A stretch of 64,000 bases of DNA, from assembly GCF_000172415.1 (NCBI RefSeq), contig NZ_ABLD01000002.1, positions 248,001-312,000 on the forward strand, written 5' to 3'. Numbering within the stretch: the first letter of the stretch is position 1; each line of letters starts with the position of its first letter. Both the position numbers and the translations under genes were made by a program. Of this stretch, positions 36,730 through 45,485 are shown piece after piece. The notes under the pieces are model-generated. The model worked only from the letters and a program-made list of their open reading frames with translations. It was not told the origin of the DNA and searched no databases. This DNA is from Paraburkholderia graminis C4D1M (lineage in GTDB: Bacteria > Pseudomonadota > Gammaproteobacteria > Burkholderiales > Burkholderiaceae).

Positions 36730-37668
36730 TCACGTCAACGCCACCGAGCGGTTGCGTCCTTGCCGCTTGGCGCTGTAAAGCGCCGCGTCGGCCTCGTTGA
36801 TCAGCACCTCGTAGGCGGGCAAGCCTGGGCGCGCAGCCGCGCCGCCCACGCTCGCCGTCACGGGCACGCTGGTGCCCTGCACTTCGACAGGCGTATCCGC
36901 AATCGTGCAGCGGATTTTTTCGGCGACGCGCATTGCGTCCTCGAGCGGCGTGCACGGCAGCAGCAACGCGAACTCCTCGCCACCGAAACGCCCAAACGTG
37001 TCCTGCGCCCGCACGACTCCGGCGACGCGCTGCGCCATCACGCGCAGCACCGTATCGCCGACGCCGTGACCGAACTGGTCGTTGATCTTCTTGAAGTGAT
37101 CGAGATCGAACAGCAGCACCGACATGTCGCCGCCGTAGCGCTGCCAGCGCGTGTATTCGTCGAGCAGACGCGCCTCGAAATAGCGGCGGTTGGCAATGCC
37201 GGTGAGCCCGTCGCGATCCGCATACTCCTGCAACTTCGCGACGGCCTCTTCGCGCTCGCGCTGCACGATGCTCACGTGCGTCACATCCGAGATCGTCACG
37301 CACACGGCCACCACTTCACGCTCGCGAGTGAGCGGCATGAACGTGCAGTCCTGCTGCATGTAATCGACACCGCCCGTGATCGGCCGGTCGTGATCGAACT
37401 TGAAGAGATACGGGCGCTGCTCCCACGAACTGAACGCGAAACTGCCCAACTGAAACACGCTTTCGATCTTGCGCGACAACCACACGCGCGGCAGTTCGGG
37501 AAAATGGACGAACAGCGATTTGCCGACCACCTGTTCCGCCGACAAACCGCTGTGATCCTGCATGAACCGATTCCACATCAGCACGTTCATGTCGCGATCC
37601 AGCACGAAAATGCCGAAGCCGACACGCTCCACGACCAGGTCGCTCAACGATTGCGCGGGCGAGCTCAT
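36730..37668 (-). CDS. PAS-GGDEF diguanylate cyclase
   Basis: A 312-residue soluble protein. An N-terminal PAS-like domain (VGFGIFVLDRDMNVLMWNRFM, about residues 15-130) is followed by a GGDEF domain with active site GGEEF (about residue 231) and, just before it, the inhibitory site RAQD (R-x-x-D). It should make c-di-GMP and be inhibited by it. I start at MSSPAQ (37668), whose ATG overlaps the stop of the CheC-like gene (ATGA). Third gene of the CheY-CheC-DGC operon. No membrane segment. Confidence 0.92.
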   Translation of the reverse strand: MSSPAQSLSDLVVERVGFGIFVLDRDMNVLMWNRFMQDHSGLSAEQVVGKSLFVHFPELPRVWLSRKIESVFQLGSFAFSSWEQRPYLFKFDHDRPITGGVDYMQQDCTFMPLTREREVVAVCVTISDVTHVSIVQREREEAVAKLQEYADRDGLTGIANRRYFEARLLDEYTRWQRYGGDMSVLLFDLDHFKKINDQFGHGVGDTVLRVMAQRVAGVVRAQDTFGRFGGEEFALLLPCTPLEDAMRVAEKIRCTIADTPVEVQGTSVPVTASVGGAAARPGLPAYEVLINEADAALYSAKRQGRNRSVALT

Positions 37669-38288
37669 AGGCTGGACAGCAACGCGTCGAGCGCGTCGTT
37701 CATGTGGCGGATCGATTCTTCCGCCATCAGCATCACGAGATGCGCGCGGAAGCTCTGATCTTCGAGCGTGAAATTGACCTCGACGAGCAGCGCGACTTCC
37801 CATTGCAGCACGCCCGGCTGGAACACTTCGTCGAGCGTCATGGCGTCGCCGAGAAGACCGGGCGCGGAGAACACCGGCGTGCGGCCGAGCTGGTCGAGGA
37901 TGCATGACACGCACGCGCCGGTCAGCACGTTGGCGACGTCGAACATCAACTCTTTCTGGCTCACCGATTCGTAGGCCGAGCGCGAGTACGGATCGCTCAC
38001 GAGCGCACACAGATCGTCGACGCTGTCGCTGCGGCAAATCACCAGCGCCTCGCCCTTGATGTCCGAGCGGAAACCCTGGCGCACCGCGCTCACCGGGTCT
38101 TCGATCCCGGTCATCTCGCGCAGCGCCTGCGCCGCCTCGCTGACCGCCACTACCCTCACGCGCGGCACCGACAACTCGATGAACGAATCGAGCAGCCGGG
38201 CGAGACGCGTCGCGGCTTGACCCATCGCCAGATTGGCGACCTCTTGCAGCGCGTCGCGCTGATCTTCGGTGAGGACTGGCTCAGACAT
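37665..38288 (-). CDS. CheC/CheX-like chemotaxis phosphatase
   Basis: A 207-residue protein with the two CheC-type helices: QEVANLAMGQAATRLARLL near residue 15 (E-x-x-N-x-x-x-G-x-A) and KELMFDVANVLTGACVSCIL in the second half. CheC proteins dephosphorylate CheY. Here the natural partner is the CheY-like protein encoded just upstream (8-base overlap), and the downstream PAS-GGDEF overlaps by four bases. This implies a signalling unit in which a response regulator, its phosphatase and a c-di-GMP synthase are made together. Confidence 0.88.
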   Translation of the reverse strand: MSEPVLTEDQRDALQEVANLAMGQAATRLARLLDSFIELSVPRVRVVAVSEAAQALREMTGIEDPVSAVRQGFRSDIKGEALVICRSDSVDDLCALVSDPYSRSAYESVSQKELMFDVANVLTGACVSCILDQLGRTPVFSAPGLLGDAMTLDEVFQPGVLQWEVALLVEVNFTLEDQSFRAHLVMLMAEESIRHMNDALDALLSSL

Positions 38289-38649
38289 ACAACCCGTACT
38301 CCTTGAGGATGGGCAGTACCGCCTCGGGCGTCACGGGCTTGGCGATGAACGCCGCGGCGCCGAGCGCGCGCACGCGCGCCTGGGCCATCGGCTGAATATC
38401 GGCTGAGACGACGATGACGAAGGTATTCAGATCCTCATGCTGCAACGCCTCGAGCACCTGATAGCCGTTCATGTCCGGCATGGTCAGGTCGAGGAACATC
38501 ACCGAGGCTTTCCCTTGACGATACAAAGCGAGCGCTTCGCGTCCGTTCGTGGCGTAGGACACGTCGACGTCCCAATCCGGCGGCAATGCCTTGGTGAGCA
38601 CCTTGCGGGCAAGCAATGAATCATCGGCGATCACGATAGGCAAAGGCAT
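38281..38649 (-). CDS. CheY-like single-domain response regulator
   Basis: A 122-residue receiver domain. Acid pocket in IVIADDSLLARKVL (residues 5-18), phospho-Asp in MFLDLTMPDMNGYQV, Thr/Ser in VIVVSADIQ, Lys in FIAKPVTPE. It has no output domain. Start at MPLPIVIADD (38649). First gene of the three-gene unit with CheC-like and PAS-GGDEF. The sensor kinase at 39325, transcribed divergently, is a candidate phosphodonor. Confidence 0.9.
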   Translation of the reverse strand: MPLPIVIADDSLLARKVLTKALPPDWDVDVSYATNGREALALYRQGKASVMFLDLTMPDMNGYQVLEALQHEDLNTFVIVVSADIQPMAQARVRALGAAAFIAKPVTPEAVLPILKEYGLYV

Positions 38650-39324
38650 GGCGGACGAAAGACGGAATGAGCTCGTGCGTGTTAACGGCGGATAGCGGGA
38701 TCTCTTTAGGGAGAAGTCTGACGGCGCGCGGCGAACCGCGCCGATGCTGGCGGGAAAGCGGAGAACGGCAAGACGTGGAGAAGGCGCGGCGACGCGCGCC
38801 TGGCGTAACCATTGCTCGCGCAGGAATGCGCGCGTGTGCGGCGGACGACGGCTATGACCGGCATGTGCTGAGCCTACCCCGTATATGAATCGGCGCGGCT
38901 CGCTGAACCTGGCTGATTCCGTGCCGCGCGCGCGTGGTTTCCGCGAACGCCGGCACTCACGCGCGTACGCATGATCCGGTGCCCTCGCGGCGTATGCGTT
39001 CGAACATGGCGGACGCACTTTTTATCGTGCGTCGATTCTCGAAGTAAAGCAGTCGAAAAGCAATACACGCTATTCGCGTCGCGCTAACAATATCTTCCTT
39101 GGTTCGAGGCTTTTCGAAAACATACGCGCCGCATAATAATCGTTTTTATACCGTTTATACTTTTGTGTACGTTTGCGCTTCTCGATTTGTCACTGTTTTA
39201 AAAGGGCGACGAATTACGCATTAAAGCGGCAAGCTCAGTTCATAACGGTAACTTCTACCGCCGTTCTGCGACTATGCTTCTCGTATCCTTTCTTTTTCCG
39301 CCTTGAAACACCGAGCGTTTATTA
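38650..39324. other. Long divergent promoter gap
   Basis: About 675 bases between the CheY-like gene and the sensor kinase. It is GC-rich at first and turns AT-rich from about 39090 (runs such as gtttttataccgtttatact and tttatacttttgtgtac), typical of promoters of both genes. No repeat or convincing gene; the open frame reaching 39018 is an upstream extension of the CheY-like gene. Confidence 0.45.
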
Positions 39325-41607
39325 ATGACACAAGACCGGTTCGACCCGCATCGAGCGAGCCGCCTTTCCGCTGACGGGCAGGGCGAGGCGGTATTTCCCG
39401 CCGTGCCGGAGCAGAATTTTCAGGTTCGGCGCATGACTTTGATCGCGCTGCTTGTCGCCGCGGTCGTGCTGCCGTGCCTTTACGTCGCGGCCATGGCGTT
39501 CAGCGACCTGCGCACCCGCGAAGCCGACGCCACCGACATGACGCTGCGCACCGTGCGCGTCGCCGAGGAACACGCGCTGAAAGTGTTCGACATGAACGAA
39601 ACGCTCGACACGCGCATCGTCGATTTGACGGAAGGCCTCGACGACGACGGCATTCGTGCGCGCGCGGCGGTCATTCACCAGAAAGTGCGAACGATGGGCG
39701 GCGGCTATCCGCAAGTGGCCGCCGTGTCGATTTTCGGCCGCGACGGCGCGTTGCTCGTCAGCAGCCGGTTTTATCCCGCGCCGGTGGTGTCGATCGGCGA
39801 GCGCGACGATTTCGTCGGCCTTCGCGAGGGCCGCGACCTCGAACACGTATCGAAGGTGATGACGGGGCACGTCGCCGGCGAGCAGGTGTTCAACACCGGC
39901 GTGGAACGGCGCGCGCCCGACGGCACGTTTGCCGGCGTCGTGTCGGTCGCGCTGCGCCCGAGCTATTTCGACGCGTTCTACCGCGAACTGCTCGGCGGCA
40001 ACGACGGCCTGCCGATGACCATGACGCTCGTGCGCGCCGACGGCGCGGTTCTCGCGCACTATCCGCGCCGCCCGCGCGAGCCGGCGGCCGTCGCGGCGGA
40101 TTCGCCGTTCGCCCAGGCGATGAAAGAGGGACGCCGCGCCGGCGTCACGCGCATGCATTCGAACGTCGACGGCGACAACATGATCGTCGCGTTCCGGCAC
40201 GTCGGCTCGTATCCGGTGTACGTGATGTGCGGTTATCGCGCGTCGGCGATGTGGGCCGCCTGGTATCGGCATCTCGCGGTGCTGTTCCTGACGATATTCA
40301 CGCCGTCCGTCGCGCTCTGGTGCGTGATCTGGCTGTCGTTGCGGCGGCTCGGCGCCGAAGAAGAAGCGTGGGCGCGCTGGCAGGCGGAAGCGTCCATGCG
40401 CCGCTCGATCGAATCGGCATACCGGCAGTCGCGCAAGATGGAAGCGCTCGGCACGCTGGTCGGCAGCGTCGCGCACGACTTCAACAATCTGCTGATGATC
40501 CTCTCGGCCAACGTCCAGGTCGCGCGGCGGCGCGGCGCGGCGGGGCTCGACCGCGAACTGTCGGCGATGGAACGGGCGTTGAAAAGCGGCCAGTCGCTCA
40601 CGCGGCAATTGTTGGGCGTCGCGCGCAAACAGCCGCTTCGCAACGAAACCGTCGCGCTCGAACGGTGGCTGCCGGCGTGCCGCGATCTGCTGCGCGCGTC
40701 GCTCGGCGCAAAGGTTTCCCTGGTGATGGATATCGGCGTCGATATCTGGCCGATGCGCGTGGACGTCGCCGAACTGGAACTCGCGCTCATCAACATCGCC
40801 GTGAACGCGCGCGACGCCATGCCCAACGGCGGGCGCTTCACCGTGCGCGCGACCAACATCACGTTCCGTCATGAAGACGGCTTCCCGCTGACGGGCGATT
40901 TCGTGCAGTTGTCGCTGGAGGACACCGGCGCCGGCATGGCGCCCGAGGTGCTCGCGCGCGCCTTCGAGCCGCTTTTCACGACCAAGGCGAAGGGCATGGG
41001 CACGGGGCTGGGCTTGCCGCAGGTGTTTGCGTTCTGCGAGCGCTCGGGCGGGCTGGCCGCGATCGACAGTGCGGTCGGCGCGGGCACCTCCGTGCGGCTC
41101 TATTTGCCGCGGGCGACGGAAGAAGCGACCGTCGACGGCCCGATCGAAACCGGCGCCGACGACCCTGGCGCACAGCACGCGCTGCGCATTCTGCTGGTCG
41201 AGGACAACGAGGAAGTGGCGGCCGGCACCGAAGCGCTGCTGCAGATGATGGGCCACCACGTCACCTGCGTATTGAATGCGGACATGGCGTTGGGCCTTCT
41301 GGACGACGCCCATACGCGGCAAATGCGCACCGGCGAGCCGCTGCCGTTCGACGTCGTGCTGTCGGACATCCATATGCCGGGAAGCCTGAACGGCATCGAT
41401 CTCGCCGAGGCGATCAGGGCGCTCGACTCGAGGCTGCCGGTCATCCTCGTCACCGGCTACGCGGAAGAGCTCGATCGCGCGCGGCACGTCAACGTGCGGG
41501 TGCTTTCCAAACCGTTCGACATCGCGCTGCTCGAAAGCTTGCTGAAGACAATCCAGCATGAACTCGCTCAGAGCGGCCTCGATCCAGCGGCGCATCACGT
41601 CCAATAA
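39325..41607 (+). CDS. Hybrid sensor histidine kinase
   Basis: A 760-residue membrane kinase. TM1 is at about 37-58 and TM2 at about 312-336; between lies a periplasmic Cache-like sensor domain. The H-box is LVGSVAHDFNNLLMIL (His near 384, the HDFNN type), the ATP domain has NIAVNARDAMPNGG, DTGAGM and GTGLGLPQV, and the C-terminal receiver starts near 620 (ILLVEDNEEV) with phospho-Asp in VLSDIHMPG and Lys in VLSKPFD. HDFNN hybrids often autophosphorylate and then pass to a histidine phosphotransfer protein. No such partner is adjacent; the CheY-like unit is divergent. Ligand unknown. Confidence 0.93.
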   Translation: MTQDRFDPHRASRLSADGQGEAVFPAVPEQNFQVRRMTLIALLVAAVVLPCLYVAAMAFSDLRTREADATDMTLRTVRVAEEHALKVFDMNETLDTRIVDLTEGLDDDGIRARAAVIHQKVRTMGGGYPQVAAVSIFGRDGALLVSSRFYPAPVVSIGERDDFVGLREGRDLEHVSKVMTGHVAGEQVFNTGVERRAPDGTFAGVVSVALRPSYFDAFYRELLGGNDGLPMTMTLVRADGAVLAHYPRRPREPAAVAADSPFAQAMKEGRRAGVTRMHSNVDGDNMIVAFRHVGSYPVYVMCGYRASAMWAAWYRHLAVLFLTIFTPSVALWCVIWLSLRRLGAEEEAWARWQAEASMRRSIESAYRQSRKMEALGTLVGSVAHDFNNLLMILSANVQVARRRGAAGLDRELSAMERALKSGQSLTRQLLGVARKQPLRNETVALERWLPACRDLLRASLGAKVSLVMDIGVDIWPMRVDVAELELALINIAVNARDAMPNGGRFTVRATNITFRHEDGFPLTGDFVQLSLEDTGAGMAPEVLARAFEPLFTTKAKGMGTGLGLPQVFAFCERSGGLAAIDSAVGAGTSVRLYLPRATEEATVDGPIETGADDPGAQHALRILLVEDNEEVAAGTEALLQMMGHHVTCVLNADMALGLLDDAHTRQMRTGEPLPFDVVLSDIHMPGSLNGIDLAEAIRALDSRLPVILVTGYAEELDRARHVNVRVLSKPFDIALLESLLKTIQHELAQSGLDPAAHHVQ

Positions 41608-41826
41608 GCGGTTCGCCGGCGGCTTTTTGCCTCTTCCTCCCGTTACGCGGAATTGTAAAAAGCGCGGTTGAGGCCCGCCACGGCGGTTCAACAAAGCGTC
41701 TCGCTCACGCCCACGGCGGCGGGCGGGCGGCGCATGGCCGCGTTCCGGCATGAACGTTGCGGCATCCGACAGGTAATGGGGATGGCGCGCGCTGCGCTGT
41801 CCGTCGTAGCCAAACGGGAGGCAGCC

Positions 41827-42936
41827 ATGCGACATACCGTGATTGGTTTATTCAACACCTACGCTGAGGCCGAAGCCGCCCGCGACACCTTGGTGCAAAC
41901 CGGTTTCGCGCGGGAGACGATCGAATTGCAGGCAAACGCCGAGCCGTCGGTCGGCTCGGCCACCGACGAGGTCGCCGGGTCGGGCGTGCTCGCGAACATT
42001 GAGCGGTTTCTGGCGAGCCTCTTCGCGAGCGGGCCGCGCGCGCCGGAGACGGCGCGTTACAGCGAAGCGCTGCGTCGCGGGGCGGTGCTGGTCGTCATCG
42101 ACGCCGCCAGCGAATCGCACGCGGAACTCGCTCGCAACACGCTGACGCGGCTCGGCGCGACGGACATCGGCGAGCGCTCGCCGGATTGGGGCACGCAAGC
42201 CGGCACCGAAACCGCGCGCGAACATTCGCTGCTCGACGAACTGGGCATCGGCACGCCTACGCCCGGCGCCACACGCGGCTCCGAGGTCGGAACGACGGGC
42301 GTCGGGAGCCGGGACACGATGACATCCCCGAGGACCGGAACGACGACGCCGCCGGCCGCTGGCGTGACAACGCCCGGCAGCGCGGCTGCGAATGCCGCCG
42401 CCGCGCGGTCGGATGTAACGGCCGACCCGCTGTATTCCACGCCACCGCGCAGCACTGACGCCGAACCCTTCGTGCCGCCGCCGCTTGGCGAGCGGCCGAC
42501 CGCCGATCCGCTCGGCGAACCCGTGCGCGATCCGCTGGCCGGCGATGTCGGACGCAGCGCCATTGCCGCGGGCTCGGCGCCGGGTTCGGGCGCGGTGATG
42601 CAGCCGTCCGAAGTCGTCTCGGGCACAGCTCAGCCGACCGCAGGCCTGAGCGGCCAGATTCCGAACGAATATCTGGAATACGAAGAAGACTTCCGCACGC
42701 ATTACGACGAGCAGTACGCCGCCGACGACTCGCGTTACGAGGATTACGTGCCGGCTTACCGCTACGGTGCGGAGATCGGCAAGGACGTGCGTTATCGCGA
42801 TCGAGCGTGGGATGACGTCGAGCCGGAAGCGCGGCGTCATTGGGAATCGACGTCGGCCGAGAACAGCACATGGGAGCGCTTCAAGCTCGCCGTGCGTCAC
42901 GGCTGGGAGCGCGTGACCGGGCATCATCACGTATGA
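41827..42936 (+). CDS. GSP17M-like N-terminal domain with a disordered middle
   Basis: A 369-residue protein. Residues 1-105 look like the general-stress-protein 17M N-terminal domain (MRHTVIGLFNTYAEAEAARDTLVQTGFARETIEL). Residues about 115-270 are Thr/Pro/Gly-rich with repeated short words and probably unfolded. Residues about 275-369 are ordered and tyrosine-rich (EYLEYEEDFRTHYDEQYAADDSRYEDYVPAYRYGAEIG), then a helix pattern. The N- and C-terminal parts are a pairing seen in Burkholderia stress proteins; function is unknown. I start at MRHTVIG (41827), which begins the conserved domain. Confidence 0.78.
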   Translation: MRHTVIGLFNTYAEAEAARDTLVQTGFARETIELQANAEPSVGSATDEVAGSGVLANIERFLASLFASGPRAPETARYSEALRRGAVLVVIDAASESHAELARNTLTRLGATDIGERSPDWGTQAGTETAREHSLLDELGIGTPTPGATRGSEVGTTGVGSRDTMTSPRTGTTTPPAAGVTTPGSAAANAAAARSDVTADPLYSTPPRSTDAEPFVPPPLGERPTADPLGEPVRDPLAGDVGRSAIAAGSAPGSGAVMQPSEVVSGTAQPTAGLSGQIPNEYLEYEEDFRTHYDEQYAADDSRYEDYVPAYRYGAEIGKDVRYRDRAWDDVEPEARRHWESTSAENSTWERFKLAVRHGWERVTGHHHV

Positions 42937-43030
42937 AACTGCAGCGGCGGGCCGTGAAGCGATGGCGACGCCGCTGCATTTGGGAGCGGCTGATGTGAGC
43001 AGCTTGTCTTGCGAAGCGTAGGTGCCGGCG

Positions 43031-43585
43031 TTAGGCGGCGGTATGCCGCTTCACCCACGTCACGTAGCGGTCGACGAAACTTTGCAGGAACTTGCGCGTG
43101 CCGTCGTTGAGAATTTCGCCCTTCTCGTTGATGACCGCCGGGTCGTGCTTGATGAACACCTCGGGTTGGCCGAGCGTCGCGACGTCCAGATAGGCGAGCA
43201 CATTGCGCAGATGTTGCTGCGCGAGAGCCGAACCGGTCGCGCCGACCGACGTGCCGATCACCGCGCCCGGCTTGTTGCCCCAGGAATTATTGCCCCACGG
43301 GCGCGAGCCCCAGTCGAGCGCGTTCTTGAGCACGCCCGGAATCGAGCGGTTGTATTCGGGCGTGACGAACAGCAGGCCATCGGCGGCTTCCACGCGCTGC
43401 TTGAGTTGCCTGGCGACTTCGGGGAAGTCGGCGTCGTACTCCTGGCTGTAAAGCGGCAATGAACCGATGTCGATGAATTCGAAGGTGAAGTCGGGCGGCG
43501 CGAGAGAAACGACGGCTTGCGCCAACTGGCGGTTGAACGACTCGCGGCGCAGGCTGCCGACGACGACTGCGATATGTAGGGCCAT
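43031..43585 (-). CDS. NADPH-dependent FMN reductase (ChrR/azoreductase family)
   Basis: A 184-residue flavodoxin-fold enzyme with the FMN-phosphate motif VVGSLRRESFNRQLA (residues 8-22), TPEYNRSIPGVLKNALDWGSR, and IGTSVGATGSALAQQHLR. Homologues reduce quinones, azo dyes or chromate with NAD(P)H. Length is normal. Single gene; the physiological substrate is unknown. Confidence 0.92.
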   Translation of the reverse strand: MALHIAVVVGSLRRESFNRQLAQAVVSLAPPDFTFEFIDIGSLPLYSQEYDADFPEVARQLKQRVEAADGLLFVTPEYNRSIPGVLKNALDWGSRPWGNNSWGNKPGAVIGTSVGATGSALAQQHLRNVLAYLDVATLGQPEVFIKHDPAVINEKGEILNDGTRKFLQSFVDRYVTWVKRHTAA

Positions 43586-43749
43586 GATTCGCTTCCTTGG
43601 ATTAGGCGCTCGAGGCGCGAAGGGTACGAACTGCTCATCATAGGCAAAAAGCCCGACGCCGGTGCGTGGTCGAGCGCCAGAGCGGTGAATCGGCGGAAAA
43701 GTGTGGCGGGTTTGCGCTAGGCCGGTGGATAAGCCACGGCCAGCAAAAG

Positions 43750-43784
43750 TTATCCACAGATTTACTGAATAACCTTGTGGATAA
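43750..43784. promoter_or_regulatory. Pair of inverted DnaA boxes
   Basis: ttatccaca (43750-43758) and its reverse complement tgtggataa (43776-43784) face each other 17 bases apart. These are exact matches to the strong DnaA box. They lie between two genes, about 4 kb left of parA and 7.5-9 kb from the iteron region. Whether they act in replication or in local control is not known. Confidence 0.7.
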
Positions 43785-43864
43785 CTGGTACTTTTGCCTT
43801 GTCAATCAAGCCTGCCTCCGGCCTATGCCATTTGGAGGCAGCAAGCATTCACGGAGGATCAGCC

Positions 43865-44071
43865 ATGAGTCTGGATCACGCAGGAAAATCGCACGATGAA
43901 GCCGTCGCGGCTCGCAAAAAGGAGAAGCCGCGCTCGCTGGAACAACCGGGCGGCGAGATGGCCGTCGACGGCACGCAGGCGGACGCGACGCATAGCAGCG
44001 GGAAGCTGTCGGAGCGCGGCAAAGAGGTGTGGCGCACGGGCGCCGGCATGGACGGCAGCGGGAAGTCGTAG
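43865..44071 (+). CDS. Small hydrophilic hypothetical protein
   Basis: A 68-residue, very polar, Gly/Lys/Glu-rich protein without Cys, hydrophobic core or domain, probably disordered. ATG at 43865 with GGAGGA eight bases before. It follows the DnaA-box pair, and its 3' side is the 7-bp array, then a terminator. No function can be given. Confidence 0.65.
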   Translation: MSLDHAGKSHDEAVAARKKEKPRSLEQPGGEMAVDGTQADATHSSGKLSERGKEVWRTGAGMDGSGKS

Positions 44072-44082
44072 CGGTCTGTTGT

Positions 44083-44187
44083 GCGCTGTGCGCTGTGCGC
44101 TGTGCGCTGTGCGCTGTGCGCTGTGCGCTGTGCGCTGTGCGCTGTGCGCTGTGCGCTGTGCGCTGTGTGCTGTGTGCTGTGTGCTGG
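44083..44187. repeat. 7-bp tandem array (gcgctgt)
   Basis: About 15 copies of gcgctgt, exact through the first dozen and then drifting (tgtgctg variants). It lies between the small protein gene and its terminator, so it would be in the transcript's 3' part. Confidence 0.92.
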
Positions 44188-44222
44188 GCGGCGTGGGTTG
44201 CCGCGCTGGTGTTGGATGTGAC

Positions 44223-44254
44223 AAGGGCGCCTTTTAATGGGCGCCCTTTTTTGT
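44223..44254 (+). terminator. Rho-independent terminator
   Basis: Stem aagggcgcc (44223-44231) with ggcgccctt (44240-44248), an 8-base loop and a T-run. It ends the small-protein transcript after the 7-bp array. Confidence 0.88.
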
Positions 44255-44292
44255 TTGCGTCGGCTCGGGGTTCGTGTAGCCGGCGCCGGCCA

Positions 44293-44424
44293 TCAGTTGC
44301 CGAAGAACACGTTGCAGTAGGACGCCGGGCCGTTGCACTGCGACGGAGCGGCTGCCTCGGCTGCGCCCGAAGCGGCGGCGAACAGTGCGATGGAAGCGAT
44401 CAAGGCGGACAGAATGCGTTTCAT
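44293..44424 (-). CDS. Very small exported peptide
   Basis: A 43-residue peptide with signal sequence MKRILSALIASIALFAAASGAAEA, leaving about 19 mature residues with two Cys (SQCNGPASYCNVFFGN) that could form one disulfide. GAGGAG lies nine bases before the ATG. No family is recognised; short two-Cys exported peptides of this type occur in Burkholderia genomes. It could also be a fragment, but the start and ribosome site are good. Confidence 0.6.
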   Translation of the reverse strand: MKRILSALIASIALFAAASGAAEAAAPSQCNGPASYCNVFFGN

Positions 44425-44729
44425 GGTGCTACTCCTCAGGGTGTTGGCAGCGATCTCGTTCGATCGACGGACGAAGAATAGCCATTCGGTGTTCGCGTAA
44501 AAATGGGGAAGACCGGAAGACATCTTTTCGCTTTTTGAAATGATCGATGCGGGTGCCGAGCGTTCTTTGGGGCCGCGCCGTTGCCTGCCTACGTTTGCCG
44601 GCGGCCTTATGGCTTTCGATATCAGCACGGCGTGCGGTTTTCGATTTCCGCAATAATCAATTTCCGTTCGTCATAAACCGGCGGCGCGACGCGACAGAAG
44701 TCTTTGAATCACTCGATGGGGAATCGCGC
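44425..44729. other. Gap upstream of the ECF sigma gene
   Basis: About 305 bases between divergent genes. The sigma frame is open upstream to 44547 but without a good start. AT-rich stretches (44640-44680) may be a promoter. Confidence 0.4.
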
Positions 44730-45485
44730 ATGTCCATTACTCATTCGCTTGGGCCGCAACCTACGGCAGAATGGCGCACATCTTCGAACCTCGTACGAGA
44801 CAGACGCCCGGCTTATGAGCGACAACTATTCAAACGACACCCTGCGCGTGCCGCGAAATGTGCCGCGGAGCTTTTCGTGGCGCAGGTGAGCGGCGCCGCA
44901 CTCGACGATCGCGCTTACCTGACGCGACTTCGCCGGGACCTGGTGCGTTTCGCCCGCCTTCAGTTGCGCGATGCCGCCGCTGCCGAAGACGCCGTCCAGG
45001 AAGCGCTGGCGGCCGCCTGGACGCAGAGCGACCGGTTTGCCGGGCAATCGGAGCATAAGACGTGGGTATTCGGCATCCTGAGACACAAGCTCGTGGATAC
45101 GTTGCGGGCCCGGCAACGCACGGTGAATCTCTCGGCGCTGAAGTCCGAACTGGAGGACGAGGCGCTGCTGGATCGCGAGTTGTTCAAGGACAACGGCCAT
45201 TGGTCGCAGCAGACCAAACCCCGACCGTGGCCCACACCGGAAACGGCGCTGCGTCAGCAACAGTTCTGGACTTTGTTCGAGATGTGCCTGGAGCATCTGC
45301 CTGAGCACATCGGCCGCGTTTTCATGATGCGTGAATTTCTCGACCTCGACACCGACGCTATTTGCGCCGAATTGCAGATGACCGCGAACCATTGCAGTGT
45401 GCTGATTTATCGCGCGCGACTGCGCTTGCGGACGTGCCTGAGCGAGAAGGGTCTATCCAGCGAGGACGCCAATGGGGAAGTGTAA
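44730..45485 (+). CDS. ECF-type RNA polymerase sigma factor
   Basis: Region 2 is DRAYLTRLRRDLVRFARLQLRDAAAAEDAVQEALAAAWTQSDRFAGQSEHKTWVFGILRHKLVD, and region 4 is CLEHLPEHIGRVFMMREFLDLDTDAICAELQMTANHCSVLIYRARLRLRTCL. That is a complete ECF sigma factor. I give the ATG at 44730 (251 residues), but conservation begins near 44890, where a GTG (44887) could be the true start. The downstream anti-sigma-like gene overlaps its end by 14 bases, so they form a pair. Regulation is probably self-driven, but no target promoter was identified. Confidence 0.85.
   Translation: MSITHSLGPQPTAEWRTSSNLVRDRRPAYERQLFKRHPARAAKCAAELFVAQVSGAALDDRAYLTRLRRDLVRFARLQLRDAAAAEDAVQEALAAAWTQSDRFAGQSEHKTWVFGILRHKLVDTLRARQRTVNLSALKSELEDEALLDRELFKDNGHWSQQTKPRPWPTPETALRQQQFWTLFEMCLEHLPEHIGRVFMMREFLDLDTDAICAELQMTANHCSVLIYRARLRLRTCLSEKGLSSEDANGEV

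Noticed and set aside
39322..41835. 837-codon minus-strand open frame
   Set aside because: Shadow of the hybrid kinase, whose motifs are unmistakable.
44815..44889. Start MSDNYSND for the sigma factor
   Set aside because: It is in another frame and soon hits a stop, so it cannot start the sigma gene without a frameshift.
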